Assembly: GCF_022867885.1 (NCBI RefSeq)
Contig: NZ_JALIFP010000021.1
Coordinates: forward strand, 1-64,000
Direction of reading: 5' to 3'
From: Lederbergia sp. NSJ-179
GTDB lineage: Bacteria; Bacillota; Bacilli; Bacillales; Bacillaceae_C
Length of the DNA stretch: 64,000 nt
In this document: positions 45,239 through 53,233 of the stretch, piece by piece
How the letters are laid out: each line of letters starts with the position of its first letter
Numbering within the stretch: the first letter of the stretch is position 1
The notes under the pieces: model-generated
What the model was told of the DNA's origin: nothing
What the model saw: the letters and a program-made list of their open reading frames with translations, nothing else
The model's database searches: none
Translations under genes and position numbers: made by a program

Positions 45239-45263
45239 GTTTCGTTTTTAAGGAATCGGGTAG
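45239..45263 (+). promoter_or_regulatory. sigma-B promoter of rsbV-rsbW-sigB-rsbX
   Basis: GTTTCG (45239-45244), 13-nt spacer, GGGTAG (45258-45263) fits GTTTAA-N13-15-GGGTAT. It lies in the rsbU-rsbV gap, where B. subtilis has the autoregulated sigma-B promoter. GGGG-TTGGTGG is the rsbV ribosome-binding site. Confidence 0.6.
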
Positions 45264-45296
45264 AAGTAAATTCAGTACTTTTAAAGGGGTTGGTGG

Positions 45297-45629
45297 ATGA
45301 TGAATATTTCTATAGATGTACAAGAAATGGAATCGATTATTAGCGCTAAACTTGCCGGTGAAATAGATGCTTATACTGCTCCAAAAGTTCGTGAAGCACT
45401 ACTCCCGCTTGCAGAACAATCCGGCATAAAAATTGTCGTTGATCTAACGGATGTACACTATATGGACAGTACAGGCTTAGGCGTCTTTGTAGGATTATTT
45501 AAAACATTGAAGAAGTACGACGGCAAGCTTGTTTTAAAAGGAATGTCTGGTCGTTTGAAACGGTTGTTTGATATTACGGGACTAACAGATGTGATGGATG
45601 TCAATACCGAGGTAGAAGGTGGAGTTTAA
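45297..45629 (+). CDS. rsbV: anti-anti-sigma factor RsbV
   Basis: 110 residues, two adjacent ATGs (45297, 45300). STAS domain with the phosphorylation serine in MDSTGLGVFVGL. Unphosphorylated form binds RsbW and frees sigma-B. Its end nearly overlaps rsbW. Confidence 0.95.
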   Translation: MMNISIDVQEMESIISAKLAGEIDAYTAPKVREALLPLAEQSGIKIVVDLTDVHYMDSTGLGVFVGLFKTLKKYDGKLVLKGMSGRLKRLFDITGLTDVMDVNTEVEGGV

Positions 45630-45630
45630 G

Positions 45631-46104
45631 ATGAAAGAAGCGTTTGACTACATTGAAATGAAAATTCCTGCAAAACCAGAGTATGTTGGGGTTATTCGAC
45701 TAACCTTATCAGGAATTGCGAGCAGAATGGGCTTTACGTATGATGTCATTGATGATTTGAAAGTAGCTGTGAGTGAAGCGATCACGAATGCTGTGCAACA
45801 TGCCTACAGGGAAAAGGAATGTGGGGAAATTGTTGTAGGATTTGCTCTTTATGAAGACAAACTCGAAACGATGATCGCTGACTCTGGAAAAAGCTTTGAT
45901 TTGGAAAAGGCGCGCTCTAAAATCGGTCCATATAAGAGTGGTGATAAAGCTGAATTTCTTCGGGAGGGTGGCCTAGGACTGTATTTAATTGAAAGTTTGA
46001 TGGACGAGGTGAAGATACACCAGCATGAGGGAGTAACGGTCTTTATGACCAAATTCCTTGAAGGAGAGCAGGTGGAGAGTGATGTTGAAACAATCTCAAC
46101 CTGA
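45631..46104 (+). CDS. rsbW: anti-sigma-B factor and kinase RsbW
   Basis: 157 residues from the ATG at 45631 with GGTGGAG upstream; the frame open from 45619 includes that site. GHKL kinase: VAVSEAITNAVQHAY, IADSGKSFD, REGGLGLYLIESLMDEV. Binds sigma-B or phosphorylates RsbV. Overlaps sigB by 23 nt. Confidence 0.95.
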   Translation: MKEAFDYIEMKIPAKPEYVGVIRLTLSGIASRMGFTYDVIDDLKVAVSEAITNAVQHAYREKECGEIVVGFALYEDKLETMIADSGKSFDLEKARSKIGPYKSGDKAEFLREGGLGLYLIESLMDEVKIHQHEGVTVFMTKFLEGEQVESDVETIST

Positions 46105-46876
46105 ACAAGGGCAAAGCCAAATTAACGAATGGATTAAAGCGTATCAAACCGATAAAGATGAGGAAGCTCAAGATAAGTTAGTTTCTCAGTACTATAAGTT
46201 AGTTGAATCGATTGCCCGAAAATATTCAAAGGGGAAATCGTTCCATGAAGATATTGTACAAGTAGGACTCATCGGCCTGCTTGGGGCCATACGCCGCTAT
46301 GATGAAACGTACGGAAAAACATTTGAAGCCTTTGCAATCCCTACAATTATTGGAGAAATTAAGCGCTTTTTAAGAGATAAGACCTGGAGTGTTCATGTTC
46401 CACGGCGTATTAAAGAATTAGGTCCTAAAATTAAGGCAACGGTAGAAGAATTGACAAGGGAGCTTCAACGTTCGCCTAAAATTCCAGAGATTGCTGCCCA
46501 TCTTGAAATACCTGAAGAGGAAGTTTTAGAAGCGATGGAAATGGGGAAAAGCTACCAAGCTTTATCTGTTGACCACTCGATTGAAGCGGATGCTGATGGC
46601 AGTACCGTCACATTATTGGATATAGTCGGTCACATTGATTCCGGTTACGAAAAAGTCAATCAAAAAATGATGTTGGAAGAAGTCCTTCATGTTTTGTCTG
46701 ATAGAGAACGGAAAATCATTCAATATACGTATTTAGAAAACAAAAGCCAGAAAGAGGCTGGAGAAATGTTAGAAATTTCACAAATGCATGTATCCCGTTT
46801 ACAAAGGAAAGCAATCAAAAAACTGAGAGAAGCCATTTTTGAAAATAAAAAAGATGCGGAGAAATCTTCTATATGA
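46082..46876 (+). CDS. sigB: RNA polymerase sigma factor SigB
   Basis: 264 residues from the ATG at 46082 behind GGTGGAGAG. Region 2 (KYSKGKSFHEDIVQVGLIGLLGAIRRYD, FEAFAIPTIIGEIKRFLRDKTWSVHVPRRIKELG), region 3 and region 4 (LSDRERKIIQYTYLENKSQKEAGEMLEISQMHVSRLQRKA) are close to the B. subtilis general stress sigma factor. Overlaps rsbW and rsbX. Confidence 0.96.
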   Translation: MLKQSQPEQGQSQINEWIKAYQTDKDEEAQDKLVSQYYKLVESIARKYSKGKSFHEDIVQVGLIGLLGAIRRYDETYGKTFEAFAIPTIIGEIKRFLRDKTWSVHVPRRIKELGPKIKATVEELTRELQRSPKIPEIAAHLEIPEEEVLEAMEMGKSYQALSVDHSIEADADGSTVTLLDIVGHIDSGYEKVNQKMMLEEVLHVLSDRERKIIQYTYLENKSQKEAGEMLEISQMHVSRLQRKAIKKLREAIFENKKDAEKSSI

Positions 46877-47469
46877 TCCATGTGAAAAATAGTCATCTAG
46901 AGGCACATGCCTTTCAAACTGCTAAAGACAATAATGTTTATTGTGGTGATGGCTTCTACCTAAACTTACAAAATGATTATTTCCTTTGCGTTTTAGCCGA
47001 TGGATTGGGAAGTGGACGATATGCCTATGAAGCTGCTAAGGCTGTAACTTCTGTGGTGGAATCTAACCCAGAGGAGAGTGTCGATACATTGATGGATTAT
47101 TGCAATAAAGTGTTACTGCGTACACGAGGAGCGGCAGTAGGGATTTTAAAAGTTGATTTTCAAAAGCGAGAATTTGCATACAGTTGCGTTGGCAATATTC
47201 GCTTTTACGTTTATACGCCAGCAGGCAAATTAATTTATCCGTTACCCGTGACAGGCTATCTCTCCGGAAGACCCCAAAATTTCCATACCCATCTATATTC
47301 CTATGAAGGACAGTCTAAATTCCTGATCCATTCTGACGGCTTCATCAATATAAAAACCCGCGACTTGCTCGGAGGAAAGCATTCAGTTTGGACCATGACC
47401 GACCAACTAAAAGCAAAACAAATCAATACAACAGATGATATGTCCTTTATTGTCGGAACCCTACTCTAA
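46873..47469 (+). CDS. rsbX: PP2C phosphatase RsbX
   Basis: 198 residues, ATGA overlap with sigB. LADGLGSGRYAYEAAKAV, SCVGNIRFYVY, IHSDGF and TDDMSFIVG are the PP2C/SpoIIE motifs. Dephosphorylates RsbS/RsbR to reset the stressosome. A CCCTACT/AGTAGGG hairpin covers its stop and may terminate the operon. Confidence 0.94.
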   Translation: MIHVKNSHLEAHAFQTAKDNNVYCGDGFYLNLQNDYFLCVLADGLGSGRYAYEAAKAVTSVVESNPEESVDTLMDYCNKVLLRTRGAAVGILKVDFQKREFAYSCVGNIRFYVYTPAGKLIYPLPVTGYLSGRPQNFHTHLYSYEGQSKFLIHSDGFINIKTRDLLGGKHSVWTMTDQLKAKQINTTDDMSFIVGTLL

Positions 47470-47486
47470 GAGTAGGGTGTCTTTGC

Positions 47487-47499
47487 GGTGCCTGGCACC
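47487..47499. repeat. GGTGCC-T-GGCACC palindrome
   Basis: Perfect 6+6 palindrome followed by ACCCG, similar to the 354-374 palindrome. It lies just downstream of rsbX. Confidence 0.5.
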
Positions 47500-47647
47500 A
47501 CCCGAATATGGTCGGAAAAAGTCTAAACCTCACCTTTGGATTTTCTCAAAAAGATTACATTTTTAATAAATTCTTGCTTTTAATCAGAATTTAGTTCAAA
47601 TTATAGAGGATAGTATATTGAAAGATTCTGCAAAGGAAGTGAAGAAA

Positions 47648-48043
47648 ATGATGGAATGGATGTTAGCCATTTTATTAGGCACAGCCGTTGTGCTACTTAT
47701 TCTATCGTTTGTAAAAACACGGCAGACCTCAACAAAGATGGAGCGGGAAATGGATCAACTCTCTCTTACTTTTACAGATGAATTGTATAAAGTGCAACAA
47801 CAAATTCGATTGGTAGAAATTGATGGTTTCATTACTGCACAAGAAGCAGGCGCTCTTCCAATCTCTTCGGAACAACGGGTTTTGCTGCGTGAGGTCATCG
47901 ACCTTTATAAACGAGGCTACTCGATTAAAAATATTGCAGCAAAGAAAGGCTGTTCTCAACAGGAAATGGAACAATTACTTGCTCCTTATATGGATGTAAA
48001 GGAAGGGGAGAAAAGTAATCATGTCGGCAAAATCAATGCGTAG
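47648..48043 (+). CDS. single-TM protein with C-terminal HTH-like segment
   Basis: 131 residues from the ATG at 47648, with AAAGGAAGTGAAG upstream; an in-frame TTG at 47618 lacks such a site. One membrane anchor (WMLAILLGTAVVLLILSFV), a coiled coil (about 22-60), and a C-terminal LLREVIDLYKRGYSIKNIAAKKGCSQQEMEQLL that looks like a short helix-turn-helix, as in SwrB/DUF6115-like proteins. Overlaps the next gene by 23 nt. Function unknown. Confidence 0.65.
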   Translation: MMEWMLAILLGTAVVLLILSFVKTRQTSTKMEREMDQLSLTFTDELYKVQQQIRLVEIDGFITAQEAGALPISSEQRVLLREVIDLYKRGYSIKNIAAKKGCSQQEMEQLLAPYMDVKEGEKSNHVGKINA

Positions 48044-48491
48044 CTTTGCGATGGGGTTAATGATTGCGGCATGTGCCTGTGGTGTGGTCTACTATTCTAC
48101 TCCCAATAATGAAACAAATGCTAAGGTGGAAGAAAAACCATCGGTAGAAGATATGAAAAGCATGTTAACCTCGGAGGGATATGTGATTCACACAGAAGAA
48201 GAGTGGGAGGAACAGCTTGCTGCAATGAAAAAAGCAAAAGAAAATGTTCCGGAAGAACCAAAAGAAAAGCCGAAGGAAAAAATAGTTTATCATGCGATCA
48301 TTACTGTCACCGAAGGAATGACCAGCATTGATGTTGGAGAAGCTTTACAGAAGGCTCATATTATCGATAAAAAAATGGATTTTGTCAATGAGGTCGAAAA
48401 ACGGAAGCTTTCAGGGAAGTTACGGCCTGGTACATATGAAGTGAATGATCAGATGAAGTTTGACGAAGTGATATCTGTGTTCTTTAAATAA
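48021..48491 (+). CDS. MltG-like (YceG N-terminal type) protein, short
   Basis: 156 residues. N-terminal signal-anchor (FAMGLMIAACACGVVYYS), an acidic/Lys-Pro-rich linker, and ITVTEGMTSIDVGEALQKAHIIDKKMDFVNEVEKRKLSGKLRPGTYEVNDQMKFDEVISVF, the LysM-like N-domain of YceG/MltG lytic transglycosylase. The catalytic domain with its Glu is absent, so it is probably a wall-binding or regulatory relative. Short proteins like this are common in Bacillus. Confidence 0.75.
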   Translation: MSAKSMRSFAMGLMIAACACGVVYYSTPNNETNAKVEEKPSVEDMKSMLTSEGYVIHTEEEWEEQLAAMKKAKENVPEEPKEKPKEKIVYHAIITVTEGMTSIDVGEALQKAHIIDKKMDFVNEVEKRKLSGKLRPGTYEVNDQMKFDEVISVFFK

Positions 48492-48502
48492 AAACTATGA
48501 AT

Positions 48503-48553
48503 GAAAAAAGCTGGATCATCACCGCAGTACTTGCTGGATGCTCTAGCTTTTTA
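48503..48553 (+). terminator. rho-independent terminator
   Basis: AAAAAGCTGGA and TCTAGCTTTTT form the outer stem around a weakly paired interior, followed by TTAT. Located between the MltG-like gene and tex. Confidence 0.6.
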
Positions 48554-48595
48554 TTGATAAAATGGGAGGAAGAAATAGAGAAATGAGGGACTTAC

Positions 48596-50767
48596 GTGAC
48601 CATTGAACAAAAGATCGATTTGCTTGGGAAGATCGCCAAAGAGCTTACTTTATCTAAAAAGCAAGTATCCAGTGTGATTGACTTATTAGAAGAGGGAAAT
48701 ACCGTTCCATTCATTGCTCGTTATCGAAAGGAAATGACCGGCGCTTTAGATGAAGTGCAAATCAAAGGGATATTGGATAGTTGGACCTATTTACAAAATC
48801 TAGAACAAAGAAAAACCGATGTCATTCGATTGATTGAAGAACAGGGGAAATTAACGGAGGACTTAAAGGTAGCTATTTTACAAGCGGATCAATTACAAAT
48901 GGTAGAAGATTTGTATCGCCCTTATAAACAAAAGCGTCGCACCCGTGCTGCTGTTGCGAAAGAAAAAGGATTAGAACCTTTAGCACAATGGCTTTTACAG
49001 TTTCCAACAGACGGTAATGTGGAACAAGAAGCTGAAAAATATATTTCAGAGGAAAAAGAAGTGTCGGATGCCACAGAGGCAATAAAAGGCGCCCAGGATA
49101 TTATCGCAGAGCAAGTTTCTGATGATGCTGCGATTCGTCAATGGATCCGAAGGGAATTTTTCCATTCAGGAAAAATAACCTCTGTTGTGAGGGACGCAGA
49201 AAAAGATGAGAAAAAAGTGTTTGAAAATTATTATGATTATGAGGAACCAGTAAAAAGGATTGTGCCCCATCGCACTCTTGCTTTAAACCGCGGCGAGAAG
49301 GAAGAAATATTAAAAGTCTCCTTGAAAATTGAAGTCGAGAAAATTCTGCAGTATTTACATAGAAAGTTAATTAAAAAAGCGGATTCCATGGCTGCTTCAA
49401 CGGTAATGGAAGCCATTGAGGATGGGTATAAACGGTTAATTGAACCGGCGATTGAGCGGGAAATTCGCAATGAATTGACCGAAAAAGCGGAAGCCCAAGC
49501 GATCCATATTTTTTCCGAGAACTTAAGAAACCTGCTCTTACAGCCACCTTTAAAAGGAAAAATGGTATTGGGAGTTGATCCTGCTTATCGTACCGGTTGT
49601 AAACTAGCGGTAGTGGATGAAACAGGTAAATTGCTACACATTGATGTTATTTATCCCCATCCGCCAAAAGCAAAATTAGCGGAAGCAAAGGAAAAAATGA
49701 TTCGGATCCTGAAGCAATATAAGATCGAAGTGATTGCAATTGGAAATGGGACAGCCTCTCGAGAAACGGAGCAATTTACGGCTAATATTTTAAAGGAAAT
49801 GAAAACCGATTTGGCCTATGTGATTGTGAATGAAGCGGGGGCGAGTGTTTATTCAGCATCCGCCTTGGCAAGGGAAGAATTTCCAGACTTACAGGTGGAG
49901 GAAAGAAGTGCAGCTTCAATTGCTAGAAGACTGCAAGACCCATTGGCTGAACTTGTTAAAATCGACCCGAAATCAGTTGGTGTTGGGCAATACCAGCACG
50001 ATGTCTCTCAAAAGAAATTAAATGAATCATTGACATTTGTTGTAGAAACAGCGGTCAATCAAGTGGGTGTCAATGTCAACACAGCTTCGCCCTCATTATT
50101 ACAATATGTTTCCGGTCTTAGCAAAACAGTCGCAAGCAATATAGTGAAGTTTCGTGAAGAAAATGGGAAGTTCTCAAGTCGAAAACAGTTGAAAGATATC
50201 CCGCGTTTGGGGGCGAAAACATATGAACAAGCCATTGGCTTTTTACGTATCCTAGATGGGATGGAACCGTTGGATACTACGCCAATCCATCCTGAAAATT
50301 ACGCAGAAGTAATGAGCTTATTAAAGCGGCTTGGATTTTCAACGAAGGATATTGGAAGTCAAGAACTTGTTGAGGCATTGAAAAATGTGAATAAGGAATC
50401 AATGGCTAATGAGCTAGAACTTGGACTTCTAACATTAGAAGATATTATGGAGGCTCTGATGAAACCGGGACGGGATCTACGGGACGAACTCCCCAAACCT
50501 TTATTGAAAAAGGATTTATTAAAGTTAGAGGATTTGAAACCGGGGATGGAGATGCAAGGTACGGTTCGAAATGTCGTCGATTTCGGTGCATTTGTGGATG
50601 TTGGGGTGAAAGAAGATGGACTTGTTCATATATCCAAACTAAGTAACCAATTTGTGAAACATCCACTTGACGTTGTCTCTCTTGGAGATATTGTGACCGT
50701 TTGGGTGGAAAAAGTAGATGTACAAAAAGGCAGACTTTCCCTTACGATGTTACCCGAAGGTGAATAA
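48596..50767 (+). CDS. tex: Tex family transcription accessory protein
   Basis: 723 residues, GTG start. Tex N-terminal HTH domain, YqgF/RNase H-like domain (about 325-450: VLGVDPAYRTGCKLAVVD, IGNGTASRETE), two helix-hairpin-helix motifs (about 490-560: VNVNTASPSLL, FSSRKQLKDIPRLGAKTYEQAIGFLRI) and a C-terminal S1 domain (640-720: GMEMQGTVRNVVDFGAFVDVGVKEDGLVHIS). Nucleic acid-binding protein; equals YdcI of B. subtilis. Its stop is immediately followed by repeats. Confidence 0.95.
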   Translation: MTIEQKIDLLGKIAKELTLSKKQVSSVIDLLEEGNTVPFIARYRKEMTGALDEVQIKGILDSWTYLQNLEQRKTDVIRLIEEQGKLTEDLKVAILQADQLQMVEDLYRPYKQKRRTRAAVAKEKGLEPLAQWLLQFPTDGNVEQEAEKYISEEKEVSDATEAIKGAQDIIAEQVSDDAAIRQWIRREFFHSGKITSVVRDAEKDEKKVFENYYDYEEPVKRIVPHRTLALNRGEKEEILKVSLKIEVEKILQYLHRKLIKKADSMAASTVMEAIEDGYKRLIEPAIEREIRNELTEKAEAQAIHIFSENLRNLLLQPPLKGKMVLGVDPAYRTGCKLAVVDETGKLLHIDVIYPHPPKAKLAEAKEKMIRILKQYKIEVIAIGNGTASRETEQFTANILKEMKTDLAYVIVNEAGASVYSASALAREEFPDLQVEERSAASIARRLQDPLAELVKIDPKSVGVGQYQHDVSQKKLNESLTFVVETAVNQVGVNVNTASPSLLQYVSGLSKTVASNIVKFREENGKFSSRKQLKDIPRLGAKTYEQAIGFLRILDGMEPLDTTPIHPENYAEVMSLLKRLGFSTKDIGSQELVEALKNVNKESMANELELGLLTLEDIMEALMKPGRDLRDELPKPLLKKDLLKLEDLKPGMEMQGTVRNVVDFGAFVDVGVKEDGLVHISKLSNQFVKHPLDVVSLGDIVTVWVEKVDVQKGRLSLTMLPEGE

Positions 50768-50955
50768 ACTTCAGTCAGTGGGGGATTAGATCTACAGCAG
50801 CAGGTCATGCAGACGAAGACGTGCGGACGGTGCTCTTAGTCTGCTTTCCTCTATTCCTCCACTGATTGTAAGGATCAAAAGCTAAATTCGCGACGTCCTA
50901 TCGCAACGCCTTTGTGAACCACATCCTGTTGCCTGAACCAATCGAGGATTTGACT
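50768..50955 (+). repeat. composite of dispersed repeats after tex
   Basis: Two elements abut. The first, about 50770-50870, is a hairpin with CAGTGGGGGATTAG and its counterpart CTATTCCTCCACTG enclosing GTCATGCAGACG...CTTAGTCTGC. The second, about 50885-50945, is the reverse complement of the GC-rich repeat at 41496 (GCGACGTCC-ATCGCAACGCC, CCACATCCTG). Nothing else is seen until the cmpA terminator. Confidence 0.6.
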
Positions 50956-51045
50956 TTCAGTTGATCTCCCACCTACAATTCTTGTTTCTTCCTCGAATTC
51001 TTGAAGTAGGAGTGTTGTTTCCAGTTAATTCGGGATAAACAAGGA

Positions 51046-51077
51046 AAAACACTGCATCCCTTTATTTGCAGTGTTTT
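51046..51077. terminator. bidirectional terminator at the 3' end of cmpA
   Basis: AAAACACTGCA (51046-51056) pairs perfectly with TGCAGTGTTTT (51067-51077). The right arm encodes the last codons of cmpA on the minus strand; A-runs and T-runs flank it on either side. Confidence 0.8.
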
Positions 51078-51175
51078 CTTCTATAAAAATTCCAGCATTG
51101 GTTCAATAATTTTATTTGATAGAGATTTTTTTCAAAGAAGGCCTTTTGCATTTGATTTAAAAACCAGACGGGCAT
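51062..51175 (-). CDS. cmpA: cortex morphogenetic protein CmpA
   Basis: 37 residues, ATG at 51175 with GGAGG 8-9 nt upstream on the minus strand. It begins MPVWFLNQMQKAFFEKNLYQ and ends LLNQCWNFYRRKHCK, which matches the 37-residue CmpA of B. subtilis (MP-W--QMQKAF-EK--YQI-LLNQCW-FYRKKH). CmpA is a sporulation quality-control adaptor that targets SpoIVA to ClpXP when coat and cortex assembly go wrong. Its position between tex and ydcK is also conserved. Confidence 0.92.
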   Translation of the reverse strand: MPVWFLNQMQKAFFEKNLYQIKLLNQCWNFYRRKHCK

Positions 51176-51260
51176 TTAAAAAACCTCCCATATTCGTTTT
51201 CCACTATAATATGATAATAGCCAAAACAAAGTTCCAATACGATGGGTATGAGGTGTGAAC

Positions 51261-51734
51261 ATGACAAATGAAGAACTCCAATCTTTAGTTAAACAAATAT
51301 CTGAGCAACACTTCAAAAAACCGTTTCTACATCATGCCATATTTAACGGTCGATTACGCACAACAGGGGGGCGTTATCTGCTTTCCTCTCATAATATAGA
51401 GATTAATCGTAAGTATTTAGAAGAGCATGGCTTTTCTGAACTCGAAGGCATTATTAAGCATGAACTTTGCCATTATCATTTACATATAGAAGGAAAAGGG
51501 TATCAACACCGAGACCAAGACTTTAAGAAGTTAATGAAGCAGGTTGGCGCACCACGTCATTGTACTCCTCTTCAAAAAGTAAAGAAAAGCAGTGGGAAAA
51601 TATATATTTATCAATGCCAGGATTGTGCCCAAATCTATGAACGTAAACGCAGGGTGAATACGGACCGTTTTGTATGTGGCAAATGCAAGGGGAAATTAAA
51701 GCAAAGGAAGGAATACTTTTCTCAAAATGACTGA
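51261..51734 (+). CDS. ydcK: SprT-family zinc metalloprotein
   Basis: 157 residues from the ATG at 51261 (TATGAGGTGTGA upstream; a GTG at 51255 is in frame). SprT-like zincin with HELCHYHLH (residues about 70-78) and a C-terminal zinc ribbon, CQDC and CGKC. Relatives include Spartan proteases acting on DNA-protein crosslinks; the bacterial role is not established. Last protein gene before the tRNA cluster. Confidence 0.92.
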   Translation: MTNEELQSLVKQISEQHFKKPFLHHAIFNGRLRTTGGRYLLSSHNIEINRKYLEEHGFSELEGIIKHELCHYHLHIEGKGYQHRDQDFKKLMKQVGAPRHCTPLQKVKKSSGKIYIYQCQDCAQIYERKRRVNTDRFVCGKCKGKLKQRKEYFSQND

Positions 51735-51770
51735 ATGTGCAATGTAAGCATCAAAAAAGCCATCTTTTTA

Positions 51771-51799
51771 TTGACAGGTTCTCGTTAGCCCCTTATAAT
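51771..51799 (+). promoter_or_regulatory. strong sigma-A promoter of the tRNA cluster
   Basis: TTGACA (51771-51776), 17-nt spacer, TATAAT (51794-51799): full consensus, 17 nt before the first tRNA. Confidence 0.9.
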
Positions 51800-51815
51800 C
51801 ATAAGAGTCATTTAT

Positions 51816-51887
51816 TCCGCAGTAGCTCAGTGGTAGAGCTATCGGCTGTTAACCGATCGGTCGTAGGTTCGAATCCTACCTGCGGAG
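51816..51887 (+). tRNA. tRNA-Asn(GTT)
   Basis: Acceptor TCCGCAG/CTGCGGA with discriminator G, D arm AGCTCAGTGGTAGAGCT, anticodon GTT in CTGTTAACC, T arm GTAGGTTCGAATCCTAC. CCA is not encoded. Matches the first gene of the B. subtilis trnS cluster. Confidence 0.97.
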
Positions 51888-51979
51888 TCTAGTGAAGCAA
51901 GGTGAAGGGTTTTCTGTAAATGGTTCTACACTTTTACTGGAAGACCCATATATATATTGCTATAGCTAGTTATTTTTAT

Positions 51980-52070
51980 GGGGAAGTACTCAAGTGGCTG
52001 AAGAGGTGCCCCTGCTAAGGGTATAGGTCGCGTAAGCGGCGCGAGGGTTCAAATCCCTCCTTCTCCGCCA
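51980..52070 (+). tRNA. tRNA-Ser(GCT)
   Basis: Acceptor GGGGAAG/CTTCTCC, anticodon GCT in CCTGCTAAGG, long variable arm GTCGCGTAAGCGGC, T arm GAGGGTTCAAATCCCTC, CCA encoded. Confidence 0.96.
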
Positions 52071-52081
52071 TTATGTTTTTT

Positions 52082-52153
52082 GGCCCCTTGGTCAAGCGGT
52101 TAAGACACCGCCCTTTCACGGCGGTAACACGGGTTCGAATCCCGTAGGGGTCA
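52082..52153 (+). tRNA. tRNA-Glu(TTC)
   Basis: Acceptor GGCCCCT/AGGGGTC with discriminator A, anticodon TTC in CCTTTCACGG, T arm ACGGGTTCGAATCCCGT. CCA not encoded. Confidence 0.96.
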
Positions 52154-52274
52154 TTAAGAAATTCTTGATATTCTATTCATTGTGGGTAGAAACACTTAGG
52201 GACAAATCCCAAACGTTTTTCGTTCCTGCAAATTCAAGATGAAAATTCAACAGTTTATTCCCATATTTTACAAC

Positions 52275-52304
52275 TTGTATTCACTGTTGCATATATGGTA
52301 CTAT
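52275..52304 (+). promoter_or_regulatory. candidate promoter before tRNA-Gln
   Basis: TTGTAT (52275-52280), 18-nt spacer, TACTAT (52299-52304), 20 nt before tRNA-Gln. Confidence 0.45.
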
Positions 52305-52323
52305 ATTACTCTTCCCTTTTGAT

Positions 52324-52398
52324 TGGGCTATAGCCAAGTGGTAAGGCAACGGACTTTGACTCCGTCATTCGTTGGTTCGAATCCAGCTAGCCCAGCCA
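52324..52398 (+). tRNA. tRNA-Gln(TTG)
   Basis: Acceptor TGGGCTA/TAGCCCA, anticodon TTG in GACTTTGACTCC, T arm GTTGGTTCGAATCCAGC, CCA encoded. In B. subtilis a tRNA-Lys follows here; it is absent in this window. Confidence 0.96.
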
Positions 52399-52417
52399 TT
52401 GCTTTTTATAGTTTTGA

Positions 52418-52499
52418 GCGGATGTGGCGGAATTGGCAGACGCGCTAGAATCAGGATCTAGTGCCTTCGGGCGTGGGGGTTCAAGTCCCTTCATCCGCA
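52418..52499 (+). tRNA. tRNA-Leu(CAG)
   Basis: Acceptor GCGGATG/CATCCGC, anticodon stem CTAGA/TCTAG around loop ATCAGGA (anticodon CAG), variable arm TGCCTTCGGGCG, T arm GGGGGTTCAAGTCCCTT. CCA not encoded. Confidence 0.95.
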
Positions 52500-52508
52500 T
52501 TAAAAAAC

Positions 52509-52537
52509 TTGACAACAATAGGCATTTTTGACATAAT
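52509..52537 (+). promoter_or_regulatory. promoter of tRNA-Leu(GAG)
   Basis: TTGACA (52509-52514), 17-nt spacer, CATAAT (52532-52537), 22 nt before the last tRNA, which thus has its own promoter. Confidence 0.75.
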
Positions 52538-52558
52538 AAATCATGTCTCTTTCATTAA

Positions 52559-52642
<84 letters not shown>

Positions 52643-52784
52643 TCACATATAAATCAGTGATACCAACGCTTTTACGGTGTTGGTATTTTTTTTCGTGCAT
52701 TTTCAAAATGTTTTTTTGTATCATTTATTAACCACTACATCACCATTTTTAAAAAGTAGTCGTCTAGGCTATCAAACGAATTTG

Positions 52785-53186
52785 AAACAAGCAAAAAAAG
52801 TAAAAGATTCCTATAATAAGTTAAAAAAATCCGATGGCACAGTTGCTGCTAATACATATAGACTTGCAACGTTTTACTCATTGGTAAAATCAAATGGGCC
52901 TTGGGACTTAAAAAGAACATTAGGAGCAAAAACTAAATATACGTTCAAAGGTTCATCTAAAACAGGAGAATATATTGGAAATCATCATTATAGGTTATAT
53001 GGGTAAAGCCGTTGGATTTAGCAATACAGTATTAAAAGGTGCAGCTGGAATGTATCAAGTGTATATTGGAACTCCAAATGGAAATTCATCTCTTCATATT
53101 TTGATGATCCTGCCGATCAAAAAGCTATCACAAATGGATATACAGATTATAATAATGGATATAAATTTGAATATATAATAGCCTGA
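52785..53186 (+). pseudogene. polymorphic toxin type 44 C-terminal domain, frameshifted
   Basis: Three frames together give one domain: KKVKDSYNKLKKSDGT... SLVKSNGPWDLKRTLG ... KTGEYIGNHHY, then an extra A at about 52992, GYMGKAVGFSNTVLKGAAGMYQVYIGTPNG, a second shift near 53090-53097, and YFDDPADQKAITNGYTDYNN to a TGA at 53186. NGPWD-K, TGE-IGN-HYGY-G and YFDDP--Q are features I associate with polymorphic toxin type 44 domains. No N-terminal delivery part is present. It is an orphan, inactivated toxin tip next to a probable immunity gene. Confidence 0.65.
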
Positions 53187-53233
53187 TATTTTCAGTTAGT
53201 ATACAATAGAGTTAAAAAAATAGGGGAATAACA

